Source: Brevibacterium sp. RIT 803
GTDB taxonomy: Bacteria > Actinomycetota > Actinomycetes > Actinomycetales > Brevibacteriaceae
Assembly (NCBI RefSeq): GCF_016892625.1
Contig: NZ_JAFEMW010000006.1
Coordinates: 62,001 to 126,000 of the forward strand
Direction: 5' to 3'
DNA length: 64,000 nucleotides
This document shows, in pieces, positions 41,361 to 50,331 of this stretch. The notes beneath the pieces are model-generated. The model made no database searches. It had not been told where the DNA came from and was given only the letters and a program-made list of their open reading frames with translations. Position 1 is the first letter of the stretch, and each line of letters opens with the position of its first letter. A program made the translations under genes and the position numbers.

Positions 41361-41475
41361 TGGCAACAGAGATTACTTTACACGCGACTTTCGGCCGTGC
41401 AAAATCAGATCGGCCGATTGTGACGCACGGCACTCAACTGATTCTGCTGAGGTCCTCACCGGCGCCTGCACAGGC

Positions 41476-42333
41476 TCATTCACCGAGTTCTGAGACCTCG
41501 GAGAGGATGTGCGGTTTGCCGGATTTGAGATCGAAGACGGCGAATTTCGCGGCCTCATGCCTCTGGCCCTCGGTGATGGCGAAGCCAACGGTCGAGGGCA
41601 GCAGCACGGGTTTGGCGAACGACACATCCCATCGGTAGGACTCGAGCCTCGTATCGACCGCGGACAGGGCGCGCGAGGCGCCGTACATTCCGTGGGCGAT
41701 GAGGCGCGGGAAGCCGAAGCCCTTCGCCGCCAATCCGTTGAGGTGGATCGGGTTGTAGTCACCCGAGGCGTGGGCATAGCGCTGGCCGATGATCGGGTCG
41801 AGTCGCCACAGTGCACTCGGGGTGGGAGCAGTGAACTCCTCTCGCGGCGGCTGTGGCTTCGCTTCTGCATTGGGCAGCTTCTTGCCCTTGGCCAGATAAG
41901 TCGTGGTCTCCCGCATGCGCAGGGCACCCTCAACCTTCGCTTCGACGATGACCTCGATCGTGGTTCCGGCCGAATGCTGGTAAGGACCGGCCAACTCCAC
42001 ATGGAAGTCGACGCTGTCACCGACATGCACGGCGCCGAGGCTGTCGATCCTATTGTGGATATGGACCATGCCCATCATCGGCAGCGGCACCTCAGGATCG
42101 CCGAGCAGCTGCATGCTCAGAGGGAATGCGAGGACGTGAAGGTAGCCCGGATGGACGGTGTTGCCCAGCCCGGCACCGATGACGGTGGTGAAACCGGCGT
42201 AGGCATCGGCCTCGATCGGCATACTCCGATCCAGGGCACGACTGGGCAGGTCCGGGCTCGTGCGCGTGCCCAAGGGCAGAGCCTTGAGCACGGCCTTCGC
42301 ATAGAGCGGAAGCATCGAATCCTTCGCCATCAT
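41476..42333 (-). CDS. MaoC-family hydratase/dehydratase (HtdX-like)
   Basis: 285-aa hot-dog-fold enzyme with two MaoC halves. The C-terminal half has the hydratase signature YAHASGDYNPIHLNGLAAKGFGFPRLIAHGMYG with its Asp/His pair (quoted here as YAHASGDYNPIHL and RLIAHGMYG). The N-terminal half (GLGNTVHPGYLHVLAFPLSM) is degenerate. It should hydrate 2-enoyl or dehydrate 3-hydroxyacyl thioesters. The start ATG-ATG (42333/42330) overlaps the upstream fabG stop. Gene order MaoC-FabG4-FadA2-FadE matches htdX-fabG4-fadA2-fadE5 of Mycobacterium tuberculosis. Confidence 0.9.
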   Translation of the reverse strand: MMAKDSMLPLYAKAVLKALPLGTRTSPDLPSRALDRSMPIEADAYAGFTTVIGAGLGNTVHPGYLHVLAFPLSMQLLGDPEVPLPMMGMVHIHNRIDSLGAVHVGDSVDFHVELAGPYQHSAGTTIEVIVEAKVEGALRMRETTTYLAKGKKLPNAEAKPQPPREEFTAPTPSALWRLDPIIGQRYAHASGDYNPIHLNGLAAKGFGFPRLIAHGMYGASRALSAVDTRLESYRWDVSFAKPVLLPSTVGFAITEGQRHEAAKFAVFDLKSGKPHILSEVSELGE

Positions 42334-43682
42334 GCACCCACCATGTTCTGGCCGCACACCCGCAGCGTCAGACCGTTGATCCCACGGGCCCCCGCCGAGG
42401 CGAGGAATCCGATGGTCTCGGCCACGTCGACGGGCTGTCCACCCTGCTGAAGGCTGGAGAGCCTGCGTGCAACCTGCCTGGTCAAGGCTGGCATCTTGGC
42501 TGTCATATCGGTTTCGATGAAGCCGGGAGCCACAGCATTGATCGTTCCTCCACGCTGCGCGAAGTCCGGCGCCGAGGCGGCGGTGAGTCCGATGACTCCG
42601 GCCTTCGAGGTTGCGTAGTTCGTCTGCCCGCGGTTGCCTGCGATTCCCGAGGTCGAGGCCAGTGACACGACCTGTGCGCCCTCGGCGAAGAGGCCCTCAG
42701 CCTGCAGATGGGCGTTGATGCGGGCTTGGGAGGCGATGTTGACGGCGATGACGGAGTCCCAGCGGGAGGCATCCATATTCGCCAGCATCTTGTCCCGGGT
42801 GATTCCGGCATTGTGCACGAGGATGTCGACGGGACCCCCGACTGCCTCGGCAATCTTCTCCGCAGCGGTCTCCGTGGTGATATCGAGCTGGAGCGATCTG
42901 CCGCCGACTTCGTTCATCACCTCTGCCAGAGCCTGCCCGGCCTGCGGCATGTCGACGCCGATGAGCTGTGCACCGTCACGGGCCAGGTTGCGCGCAATCG
43001 CGGCACCGATTCCCCGGGCGGCACCGGTCACGACTGCGGTGCGTCCTGCCAGCGGGCCGGCTTCACCGGTGGAGAGGAACTCCTTCATCCCCATCGGGGT
43101 GCCGGCCTGCGTCGAGACGGTGATGAACTGGCCCGAGACATAGGCTGATTTGCCTGAGAGGAGGAACCAGAGTGCGGTGGACACCGAGGGTGCCTGCACG
43201 TCGACGCCGTCGAGGAGGATCCCGTTGGCGGTGGCTCCTCTGCGCATCTCGTGAGCCATGGACCGTGTCAGGCCGGTGATCCCCTGTGTCGCAGCCGCGA
43301 GTTCGGGGCTCTGCTGCTGCGGGTTCGGGGCAGCAGAGATCGTGATGACGCGTCCGCAGCGGGCCAGCGACCGCAGAGCAGTTCCGACTTCGAGCACGGT
43401 CGCCGACAGGTCGGCGGGCGCGGTGGCTTCGTCGAAGACGGCGATGATGGCTCGCAGGGACTCCCCCGAGGTGGCGTGGCGTCGAACCTCGAGGCCGTTG
43501 TCCAACAGCAGGTCGGCCAGCTTCTGCGCCTCGGGTCCGGCGCCGAGTACGAGCACCGGTTTCCGACGGTAGTCCGCCGGAGTTGAGTCGAAGCGGTGCA
43601 GTTCGACCGGCTGCGGCAGGCCCAGTGTCTTCGCGACCTGTTTCAGTGGGCCGTTGACCAAGTCCAGGTAGGTGTCTTTCAT
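42330..43682 (-). CDS. fabG4: 3-oxoacyl-ACP/CoA reductase, high-molecular-weight FabG4 type
   Basis: 450-aa SDR with two Rossmann domains. The C-terminal domain (about 210-450) is catalytic: VVTGAARGIGAAIARNLA, NAGITRDKMLANM, SLASTSGIAGNRGQTNYATSKAG (Ser, Tyr, Lys in place) and APGFIETDMTAKMP. The N-terminal domain (PVLVLGAGPEAQKLADLLL) is a non-catalytic flavodoxin-like fold, as in mycobacterial FabG4. It reduces 3-oxoacyl thioesters, probably CoA esters, with NADH. ATGA overlap with fadA2; coupled to the MaoC gene. Confidence 0.9.
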   Translation of the reverse strand: MKDTYLDLVNGPLKQVAKTLGLPQPVELHRFDSTPADYRRKPVLVLGAGPEAQKLADLLLDNGLEVRRHATSGESLRAIIAVFDEATAPADLSATVLEVGTALRSLARCGRVITISAAPNPQQQSPELAAATQGITGLTRSMAHEMRRGATANGILLDGVDVQAPSVSTALWFLLSGKSAYVSGQFITVSTQAGTPMGMKEFLSTGEAGPLAGRTAVVTGAARGIGAAIARNLARDGAQLIGVDMPQAGQALAEVMNEVGGRSLQLDITTETAAEKIAEAVGGPVDILVHNAGITRDKMLANMDASRWDSVIAVNIASQARINAHLQAEGLFAEGAQVVSLASTSGIAGNRGQTNYATSKAGVIGLTAASAPDFAQRGGTINAVAPGFIETDMTAKMPALTRQVARRLSSLQQGGQPVDVAETIGFLASAGARGINGLTLRVCGQNMVGA

Positions 43683-44968
43683 GCTGCCTCCACAATCGCG
43701 GTGAGTCCCTGGCCGCCTGCAGCGCAGATCGAAACCAGCGACCTCTTCTTGCCGGTGAGCTTGAGGTACTTCGCGGTGGAGGCGATGATGCGCCCACCGG
43801 TCGCCGCGAACGGGTGTCCGGCGGCGAGGCTTGAGCCGAGCGGATTGAGCTTGGCCCGGTCGATGCTGCCCAGGGCCCCGTCGAGACCGGCCTTGTTTCG
43901 GCAGAACTCCTCAGACTCCCACGCTGCCAGATGAGCGAGCACTGTCGAGGCGAAGGCTTCGTGGATCTCGAAGACGTCGAAGTCTTCGAATGTCAGACCG
44001 TTACGGGCCAGCAGACGAGGAACCGCGTAAGCGGGAGCCATGAGCAGCCCTTCGGAACCGTCAACGAAGTCGACGGCGGCCACTTCGGCATCGACGAGTC
44101 GAGCCAGCGGGGTGTATCCGTGTTCGTTCGCCCAATCTTCACTGCCCAGCAGCACTGAGGAGGCGCCGTCAGTGAGTGGAGTCGAGTTGCCCGCAGTCAT
44201 CGTTGCCGGGGTCTTCAGGTTGCGACCGAAGACCGGCGCCAGCTTCGCCAGCGATTCGACGCTCGAATCCGGGCGCAGGTTCGTATCGCGACTCACGCCG
44301 AGATAGGGAGTCGAGAGATCATCGAAGAAGCCCTCGTCCCAGGCCTGGGCCAGGTTGCGGTGCGAAGCCGCCGCGAGTGCGTCCTGAGCCTCGCGAGTGA
44401 TCTGCCACTCGGCTGTGGTGATTGCCTGATGCTCCCCCATACTCATACCTGTGCGAGGTTCACCCGTTGAGGGAGCCTGCGGGGCCAGGTATGCCGGACG
44501 AATCTGAGCGGCGATCTTAGCCCTCTGGGCCAGCGTCTTCGCCCGCGAGAGTTCGAGCAGAATCTCACGCATCGAATCGTTGACGACGATGGGGGCATCC
44601 GAGGTCGAGTCGACGCCCGAGGCGATACCCGACTCGAGCTGACCCGCATTGATCTTATTGTTGAGGCTGACGACGGTCTCAAGACCGGTCGCGCAGGCCT
44701 GCCCGACATCGAAGGCCGGAGTAGTCGGCGATAGGGCAGAACCGAGAACAGCCTCGCGGGTCAGGTTGAAGTCCTTCGAGTGTTTGAGGACTGCGCCTCC
44801 GGCGACTTCGCCGATGCGTTCTCCGGCGAGCCCGAAGCGAGCGACGAGACCATCGATGGTGCTGGTGAGCATATCGAGATTGCTGGCCTTCGAATACTGC
44901 TTGTTCGAGCGAGCGAACGGAATGCGGTTGCCGCCAAGGATGACGGAGCGCTGGGTGGGAGTGGACAT
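43679..44968 (-). CDS. fadA2: Acetyl-CoA C-acyltransferase (thiolase, FadA2-like)
   Basis: 429-aa thiolase. Nucleophile Cys in FDVGQACATGLETVVSL, His in FEIHEAFASTVL, NPLGSSLAAGHPFAATGGR with the GHP motif, and the second Cys in SICAAGGQGLTAIVEAA. It cleaves or condenses 3-ketoacyl-CoA with CoA. ATG 44968 with GGAGG 6 nt upstream is chosen over GTG 44974. First gene of the fadA2-fabG4-maoC operon, divergent from the TetR gene with a shared operator between. Confidence 0.92.
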   Translation of the reverse strand: MSTPTQRSVILGGNRIPFARSNKQYSKASNLDMLTSTIDGLVARFGLAGERIGEVAGGAVLKHSKDFNLTREAVLGSALSPTTPAFDVGQACATGLETVVSLNNKINAGQLESGIASGVDSTSDAPIVVNDSMREILLELSRAKTLAQRAKIAAQIRPAYLAPQAPSTGEPRTGMSMGEHQAITTAEWQITREAQDALAAASHRNLAQAWDEGFFDDLSTPYLGVSRDTNLRPDSSVESLAKLAPVFGRNLKTPATMTAGNSTPLTDGASSVLLGSEDWANEHGYTPLARLVDAEVAAVDFVDGSEGLLMAPAYAVPRLLARNGLTFEDFDVFEIHEAFASTVLAHLAAWESEEFCRNKAGLDGALGSIDRAKLNPLGSSLAAGHPFAATGGRIIASTAKYLKLTGKKRSLVSICAAGGQGLTAIVEAA

Positions 44969-45001
44969 TTGCACCTCCGGTATATGGATTTAACTGCTAC
45001 C

Positions 45002-45020
45002 GACAGTACCTGATACTGTC
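45002..45020. promoter_or_regulatory. TetR operator in the fadA2/tetR divergent region
   Basis: Perfect inverted repeat GACAGTA-CCTGA-TACTGTC. Its right arm contains TACTGT (45014-45019), 7 nt before the tetR ATG, so bound repressor would cover the regulator's own -10. Autorepression and control of both arms are inferred. Confidence 0.65.
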
Positions 45021-45026
45021 TGTCAT

Positions 45027-45614
45027 ATGAAATCGCTCACAGATGGTCGTTCCACCCGGTGGCAGCAGCATCGCGACCTCAGACGCCGTGAACTGCTGCG
45101 CGCGGTCCGGCATGTCGTCGACGAGCACGGAGACGAACTGTCGATGGAGCAGATTTCGGAATACTCGGGAACGACGAAGTCGGTGCTCTACCGGTATTTC
45201 ACGGATCGTGCCGGACTGCAGGCGGCAATGGGCGAATGGGCGATGGATGTCATCTCCAAATCACTCGATGACGCAACAGCAGCCTCGGCGCAGGATGCAC
45301 TGGCGGAGATGATTCACGCCTTCGTCGCGCTCGCTGCAGAGTCACCGAACATCTACCGATTCTGCGATACCGCGGTCAACCGCTTCGCCCCCACAGAGAC
45401 TGGTGGCTTCTTCAATTCCATCGCCGGCCTTCTGGCCGAGCGGCTCGGTCTCGGAGGATCACAGGGGCAGCTGTGGGCAGCGGGTGCAATTGGCTTCGTG
45501 CGCGCTGCAACCGAAAACTGGCTGACCGACCCCAGCCGCCCCGATGAATTCGCCACCGCAATCAGTCAATGGCTCTGGGCCTCGCTGCCCGCAAAACTAG
45601 GAGTAGACGAATGA
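45027..45614 (+). CDS. TetR/AcrR family transcriptional regulator
   Basis: 195-aa repressor. N-terminal HTH: RRRELLRAVRHVVDEHG, SMEQISEYSGTTKSVLYRYF, TDRAGLQAAMGEW. The helical C-terminal ligand domain (about 70-190) probably senses an acyl-CoA, given the flanking genes. No Shine-Dalgarno; a TACTGT -10 ends 7 nt before the ATG, suggesting a leaderless message. The stop overlaps the acyl-CoA dehydrogenase start (ATGA), so regulator and enzyme are co-transcribed. Confidence 0.92.
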   Translation: MKSLTDGRSTRWQQHRDLRRRELLRAVRHVVDEHGDELSMEQISEYSGTTKSVLYRYFTDRAGLQAAMGEWAMDVISKSLDDATAASAQDALAEMIHAFVALAAESPNIYRFCDTAVNRFAPTETGGFFNSIAGLLAERLGLGGSQGQLWAAGAIGFVRAATENWLTDPSRPDEFATAISQWLWASLPAKLGVDE

Positions 45615-47677
45615 AGCTTTCCCTTGATCCACAGGCGATCAACACCGCACTCGACGGCCAGTGGGCCGAGGCTCGACGCCAGGGGCGCACCCTGGCACTC
45701 GAAGAGATCACCCATGAAGACCCGGCCGATGACCTTGAGACCACACGAGCGAAGACGCTCGCCGGGGTGAGGCTCATGGCTGACACCGGACTGCCGATGG
45801 TGGCCCTGCCACCCTCCCTCGGCGGGCGCAATAAGCATGCGACCAATATCGCCAGCTTCGAGGAGACCGTCACCGCCTCCCCCAGTCTCCAGGTCAAGGC
45901 AGGAGTCCAGTTCGGACTCTTCGGCGGAGCGATCCTGCACCTGGGCAACCCCGAACAGCACGATGCGTGGCTGGTCGCAGCACAGAAGGGCGAACTTCTG
46001 GGATCCTTCGCAATGACGGAGATCGGACACGGCTCCGATGTGGCCGCGGTCGGCACTACGGCGACCTATGAGGCCGAGAAGGAAGAGTTCGTCATCAACA
46101 CGCCCTTCCGTGCCGCGACCAAGGAATACATCGGCAATGCCGCCCGTGATGCACGTGCCGCGGTCGTCTTCGCCCAGCTCATCACCAATGGGGTCAACCA
46201 TGGTGTGCATGCGTTCTTCGTGCCGATCCGTGATGAGAACGGGAGTGTCCTGTCGGGCATCAGCATCGAAGATGACGGCTATAAGGGTGGGCTCAAGGGC
46301 GTCGACAACGGCCGGCTCGTCTTCGAACAGGTTCGCATTCCTCGATTCAATCTTCTCGATCGCTATGGCGCTGTGAATCCCGCGGGCGACTACACCTCCC
46401 CCATCGACTCCCCCGGACGTCGCTTCTTCACAATGCTCGGGACTCTCGTCCAGGGCCGTGTCTCCCTCGACGGCGCGGCCATCGTGGCCTCGAAGCTGGC
46501 GCTGGACATCGCTGTGCGGTACGGACTCGAACGCAAGCAGTTCACCTCCGTCGACGACATCAACGAGACCACCCTGCTGGACTATCAGCAGCACCAGCGC
46601 CGCCTCATGCCAGCCATCGCCTCGGTCTACGCCTCGGCCTTCGCTCACGAGAAGCTGCTCACCTCGTTCGAGGAAGTCTTCTCCGGTGCCGATGAGAGCG
46701 AGGAGAATCGGGCTCTGCTCGAAACCCGAGCCGCAGCGTTCAAAGCCGACACGACATGGATGGCCCTCGATGTCATCCAAGAGGCCAGGGAAGCCTGCGG
46801 CGGCGCCGGCTACATGGCCGAGAACCGCCTGGTGGGACTGCGCGCCGACCTCGACATCTACGCCACGTTCGAGGGCGACAACACGGTGCTCCTGCAGCTG
46901 GCAGCCAAGCGCCTCCTCGGCGACTATGCGAAGGAATTTGCGAACATCGACGTCGGCGGGGCCGCCCGCTACATCGGCACCCAGGCAGCCGAGCACACGC
47001 TCTACCGCACCGGACTCGCCAATGCGGGACTCGCCATCTCCGACGTATTCACCCCCAACCTCGGCGAGAAGCGGATCCGCTCCGGACGTCTGCAGCGCTC
47101 CCTTCTCGAGACCAGGCTCGAAGTCATGGTCTCCGGACTCGCCCAGGCGCTGCGGCCGGCGATGAAGATGTCGGCCGCCGATGCCGCGGACCTGTTCAAC
47201 TCCAATCAGCATGAGTTCATCGAGATGGCTCGTGCCTACGTTGAGTTGGAGAAGTGGAAGGCCCTCGACGAGGCGATGAGGGAGCAGCAGGACCCTGACC
47301 AGAACAAGCTGTTCCGGCGTCTGCGCGACACCTACGGTCTCAGCCTCATCGAGAAGCACGTGGGCTGGCACCTCATGTACGGTCGTCTGCCGATGCTGCG
47401 CGCCCGGCAGCTCAATGAGACGCTGAATCGCCTGTGCGAGAAGCTGTCTGCCAATGCCTTGGATCTGGTGGACGCATTCGGCTATGGCGACGATCACCGC
47501 CGTGCCACGATCGCGACCGGTGTCGAGGCTGAGCGACAGGACGAAGCCGCCGACTATTACCGTCACTCCCGTGCACAGGAGGACTATGCGGTACCGGAGA
47601 AGCAGCTGCGCAAGGCAGAGAAGGCAGCGCGAAAGGCAGCTGAGAAGGACGGCCGCAAGGCGAAGGCCGGAAGGTAG
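45611..47677 (+). CDS. Acyl-CoA dehydrogenase/oxidase family protein (FadE5-like)
   Basis: 688-aa flavoprotein. Central ACAD domains: FAMTEIGHGSDVAAVGTTATY (FAD/substrate binding), TPFRAATKEYIGNAARDA, GVHAFFVPIRDENG, DNGRLVFEQVRIPRFNLLDRY (quoted in part), and EACGGAGYMAENRLVG with TFEGDNTVLLQLAAKRLL. The ATKEYIGNAA and DNTVLLQ regions and the 690-aa length resemble acyl-CoA oxidases as much as dehydrogenases. A C-terminal helical extension ends in a basic Lys/Arg/Ala tail. The first step of acyl-CoA beta-oxidation fits the fadA2 cluster. A strong hairpin follows. Confidence 0.9.
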   Translation: MKLSLDPQAINTALDGQWAEARRQGRTLALEEITHEDPADDLETTRAKTLAGVRLMADTGLPMVALPPSLGGRNKHATNIASFEETVTASPSLQVKAGVQFGLFGGAILHLGNPEQHDAWLVAAQKGELLGSFAMTEIGHGSDVAAVGTTATYEAEKEEFVINTPFRAATKEYIGNAARDARAAVVFAQLITNGVNHGVHAFFVPIRDENGSVLSGISIEDDGYKGGLKGVDNGRLVFEQVRIPRFNLLDRYGAVNPAGDYTSPIDSPGRRFFTMLGTLVQGRVSLDGAAIVASKLALDIAVRYGLERKQFTSVDDINETTLLDYQQHQRRLMPAIASVYASAFAHEKLLTSFEEVFSGADESEENRALLETRAAAFKADTTWMALDVIQEAREACGGAGYMAENRLVGLRADLDIYATFEGDNTVLLQLAAKRLLGDYAKEFANIDVGGAARYIGTQAAEHTLYRTGLANAGLAISDVFTPNLGEKRIRSGRLQRSLLETRLEVMVSGLAQALRPAMKMSAADAADLFNSNQHEFIEMARAYVELEKWKALDEAMREQQDPDQNKLFRRLRDTYGLSLIEKHVGWHLMYGRLPMLRARQLNETLNRLCEKLSANALDLVDAFGYGDDHRRATIATGVEAERQDEAADYYRHSRAQEDYAVPEKQLRKAEKAARKAAEKDGRKAKAGR

Positions 47678-47710
47678 AAAGCCTGTCAGGCAGTGAGGCC
47701 TGACACGTAG

Positions 47711-47752
47711 GTGAGAGGGCCGTGCGGCGAATCAGCCGCACGGCCCTCTCAC
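47711..47752. terminator. Bidirectional terminator between fadE-like gene and metX
   Basis: Perfect 18-bp stem (47711-47728 with 47735-47752), loop GAATCA, between convergent genes. Confidence 0.8.
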
Positions 47753-47820
47753 GTTGAGCCCGGGGCTGTGTCCAGCACAATCGGAGGCATCTGAGCGCGG
47801 TCAGGATCGGAGGACCGCGC

Positions 47821-48855
47821 TCAGGAACGGAGAAAGTCCTTCAGCGCCGCCGAGACCGCCGCAGTCTCCGTGAGGAAACCGTCGTGACCGACCTCGGATT
47901 CGATCACCTGGTGGGTGACGCCTCCGGGCAGATTCTGCGCGAGCAGTTCGACCTGTGCGGTCGGGAACAGCCGATCGGAGGAGACTGAGACGACGAGGTT
48001 GTCGGTGCAGGCATCGGCCAAGGCAGTCGCCAAGTCCTGCGAGCGACCGGTGCGCACGTCGTGATCGCGCAGGGCGCGAGAAAGCACGACATAGCTGTGT
48101 GGGTCGAATCGGGCAGTGAGCTTCTTCGCCTGGTAGTCGAGATACGAAGTGACCTCGTGATAGTCAGACGATCTGCGCCGGCTGGAGAACCGGTGGTTGA
48201 GCTCCACATCATTGCGGTAGGTCAGGTGGGCGATCTGGCGGGCCAGGCCCAACCCTTGTGCAGGGAAGGCGCCGACCGCAGTGTAGTCACCGGAATAGTA
48301 GTCGGGGTCGAGCTCGATCGCGCGTTCCTGCATCATCGCCCAGGCGATCTGATCGGCGTCACAGAAGGCCGGCGCTGCGATGATCGCGCACTTCTTCACC
48401 TTGCGCTTGTCGAGAAGTGCGAACTCGAGAGCTCTGGCTCCGCCCATCGATCCGCCGATGACGGCGTGCCACGAGTCGATGCCGAGGATCTGTGCGAGAT
48501 GGTGTTCCAGTCGGGCCATATCGCGGATCGTGACCGCAGGGAATCGTGATCCGTAGGGCAGGCCGTCGGAATAGACAGACTGCGGGCCGGTGGTTCCCGA
48601 GCACCCGCCGAGCGAATTCGCACACACCACGAAGTATTCGTCCGTGTCGATCGCCTCGCCCGGGCCGACGACTCCTGCCCACCATTCGGTGACGCTGGTA
48701 TCGCCGGTCAGAGCGTGTTCGACCAGGATCGCATTGCTGCGGTCCGTGTTGAGTGTGCCGAAGGTCTCATAGGCGACTTCGACAGTCCCGAACGTGTGTC
48801 CGGATTCTGTGACGAAGCCCAGAATTCGCTCGACGGAAGTGCTCTGGGTAGTCAT
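47821..48855 (-). CDS. metX: Homoserine O-acetyltransferase MetX
   Basis: 344-aa alpha/beta-hydrolase-fold enzyme that acetylates homoserine in methionine synthesis. Nucleophile Ser in VIGGSMGGARALEF, Asp in SVSSDRLFPTAQ, His in ESEVGHDGFLTE; YETFGTLNTDRSNAILVEHALTGD is the usual N-terminal block (quoted as YETFGTLNTDRSNA and LVEHALTGD). The substrate region CANSLGGCSGTTGP is conserved. ATG one base after the metY stop, so translation is coupled and MetX product flows to MetY. Confidence 0.94.
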   Translation of the reverse strand: MTTQSTSVERILGFVTESGHTFGTVEVAYETFGTLNTDRSNAILVEHALTGDTSVTEWWAGVVGPGEAIDTDEYFVVCANSLGGCSGTTGPQSVYSDGLPYGSRFPAVTIRDMARLEHHLAQILGIDSWHAVIGGSMGGARALEFALLDKRKVKKCAIIAAPAFCDADQIAWAMMQERAIELDPDYYSGDYTAVGAFPAQGLGLARQIAHLTYRNDVELNHRFSSRRRSSDYHEVTSYLDYQAKKLTARFDPHSYVVLSRALRDHDVRTGRSQDLATALADACTDNLVVSVSSDRLFPTAQVELLAQNLPGGVTHQVIESEVGHDGFLTETAAVSAALKDFLRS

Positions 48856-48856
48856 G

Positions 48857-50179
48857 TCAGGCGGCGGCCGATGCCTTCGCTGCGGCAGCAGCGAAGCCCT
48901 TGTCGATGTCGGCGATGATGTCGTCGATGCCTTCGAGTCCCACGGAAAGTCGCACGAAGGCGGGGTTCACGCCGGCGGCGATCTGCGCCTCTTCGTCCAG
49001 CTGGGCATGGGTTGTCGATGCCGGGTGGATGACCAGCGAGCGGACGTCGCCGATATTGGCCACGTGGGAGTGGAGTTCAAGCGCATTGACGAATGCCACG
49101 GCGGCGTCGAAGCCTCCGGCGATGTCGAATCCGAGGACCGATCCGACACCGTTCGGCAGGTACTTCTTGGCTTTATCGTGCCAGGGGCTGGACTCGAGTC
49201 CGGCGAAGGCGACCCGGCTGACCTGTTCGTGGTTCTCGAGGTAGGTGGCAACCTTGTTCGCGTTCTCGACATGGCGGTCGATGCGCAGGCTCAGTGTTTC
49301 GATTCCCTGGGCGATGAGGAATGCGTTGAACGGGCTGGCTGCCGGTCCGAGGTCGCGCAGACCCTGCACACGGGCTTTGAGGCCGAAGGAGACGTTTGCG
49401 CCGAACGGCGAATCCGCGCCGAGATCGCGAGCGTAGACCAGACCGTTGTAGGACTCATCCGGGGTGTTGAAGCCGGGGAACTTCTCCGGCTGCGTGCCGT
49501 AGTCGAAGTTTCCGCTGTCGATGACGACACCGGCGATCGAGTTGCCGTGTCCGCCGAGGTATTTCGTGGCCGAGTGGAGGACGACGTCGGCACCGTGCTC
49601 GATCGGGCGCACCAGGTAGGGGGTGGCCAGTGTGTTGTCGGTGAAGAGCGGAACACCGGCCCCGTGAGCGACGTCAGCCACAGCGGCAATGTCGAGGACA
49701 TCGGAGCGGGGGTTGGAGACAACCTCGGCGAAGAAGAGCTTGGTGTTGTCCTGCACTGCTGACTTCCAGCCATCGAGGTCATCGACGTCGACGAACGTAG
49801 TCTCGATGCCCAGCTTGCGCAGGGTCACGTGAAGCAGGTTGTAGGTTCCGCCGTAGAGGCTGGAGCTGGCGACGATATGGTCACCGGCCTCGGCGATGTT
49901 CGTGATCGCCAGCAGGGCTGCTGACTGTCCCGATGCGGTGAGTACGGCGTGGACGCCGCCTTCGAGGTCGGCGATGCGGTTCTCCACGACCTCAGTGGTC
50001 GGGTTGGTGATCCGGGTGTAGATGGGGCCGAGCTCTGCGAGTGCGAAGCGATTCGCGGCAGTCTCGTTGCTGTCGAAGACGAACGAGGTCGTCTGGTGGA
50101 TGGGCAGTGCGCGGGCCCCGGTGACCGGATCGGGTGTCTGACCGGCGTGGATCTGGCGGGTTTCGAATGACTGAGCCAT
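48857..50179 (-). CDS. metY: O-acetylhomoserine sulfhydrylase MetY
   Basis: 440-aa PLP enzyme of the Cys/Met metabolism family, making homocysteine directly from O-acetylhomoserine and sulfide. Motifs: ETRQIHAGQTPDPVTGARA, IYTRITNPTTEVVENRIADLEGG (part), SSSLYGGTYNLLHVT, PLFTDNTLATPYL, and PLP Lys in LHSATKYLGGHGNS; FVRLSVGLEGIDDI near the end. AAGGAG precedes the ATG. The 152-bp gap to dnaE2 carries phased GTCA repeats and a small hairpin but no recognisable SAM riboswitch. Confidence 0.94.
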   Translation of the reverse strand: MAQSFETRQIHAGQTPDPVTGARALPIHQTTSFVFDSNETAANRFALAELGPIYTRITNPTTEVVENRIADLEGGVHAVLTASGQSAALLAITNIAEAGDHIVASSSLYGGTYNLLHVTLRKLGIETTFVDVDDLDGWKSAVQDNTKLFFAEVVSNPRSDVLDIAAVADVAHGAGVPLFTDNTLATPYLVRPIEHGADVVLHSATKYLGGHGNSIAGVVIDSGNFDYGTQPEKFPGFNTPDESYNGLVYARDLGADSPFGANVSFGLKARVQGLRDLGPAASPFNAFLIAQGIETLSLRIDRHVENANKVATYLENHEQVSRVAFAGLESSPWHDKAKKYLPNGVGSVLGFDIAGGFDAAVAFVNALELHSHVANIGDVRSLVIHPASTTHAQLDEEAQIAAGVNPAFVRLSVGLEGIDDIIADIDKGFAAAAAKASAAA

Positions 50180-50207
50180 GATGTCTCCTTCGGATGCGAC
50201 AGGTTCG

Positions 50208-50227
50208 CCCGCAATCGTTCATGCGGG
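50208..50227. promoter_or_regulatory. Small hairpin in the metY leader
   Basis: CCCGCA and TGCGGG pair across an 8-nt loop, 29-48 nt upstream of the metY start. It could affect leader structure; no known riboswitch motif matches. Confidence 0.3.
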
Positions 50228-50289
50228 TGATGCGAGTGGTGGTGATGGCTCTACTCTCATGGACTCTGTGACTTCCCCGATGTGATCTC

Positions 50290-50324
50290 GTCATCTTCGT
50301 GTCATGTGTCGTCATGTTCCGTCA
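50290..50324. promoter_or_regulatory. Four helically phased GTCA repeats upstream of metY
   Basis: GTCA begins at 50290, 50301, 50311 and 50321 (spacing 11, 10, 10), i.e. TGAC direct repeats on the metY strand about one helical turn apart. They look like a tandem regulator site; the regulator is unknown. Confidence 0.4.
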
Positions 50325-50331
50325 CACATCA

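Noticed and set aside
45566..47566. A 666-codon open frame on the minus strand opposite the acyl-CoA dehydrogenase gene
   Set aside because: It is antisense to a clear ACAD gene, has no recognisable domain, and its composition is what high-GC antisense frames give.
50180..50331. A SAM riboswitch upstream of metY
   Set aside because: None of the conserved SAM-I/IV or SAM-II core blocks could be matched; only a short hairpin and GTCA repeats were found.
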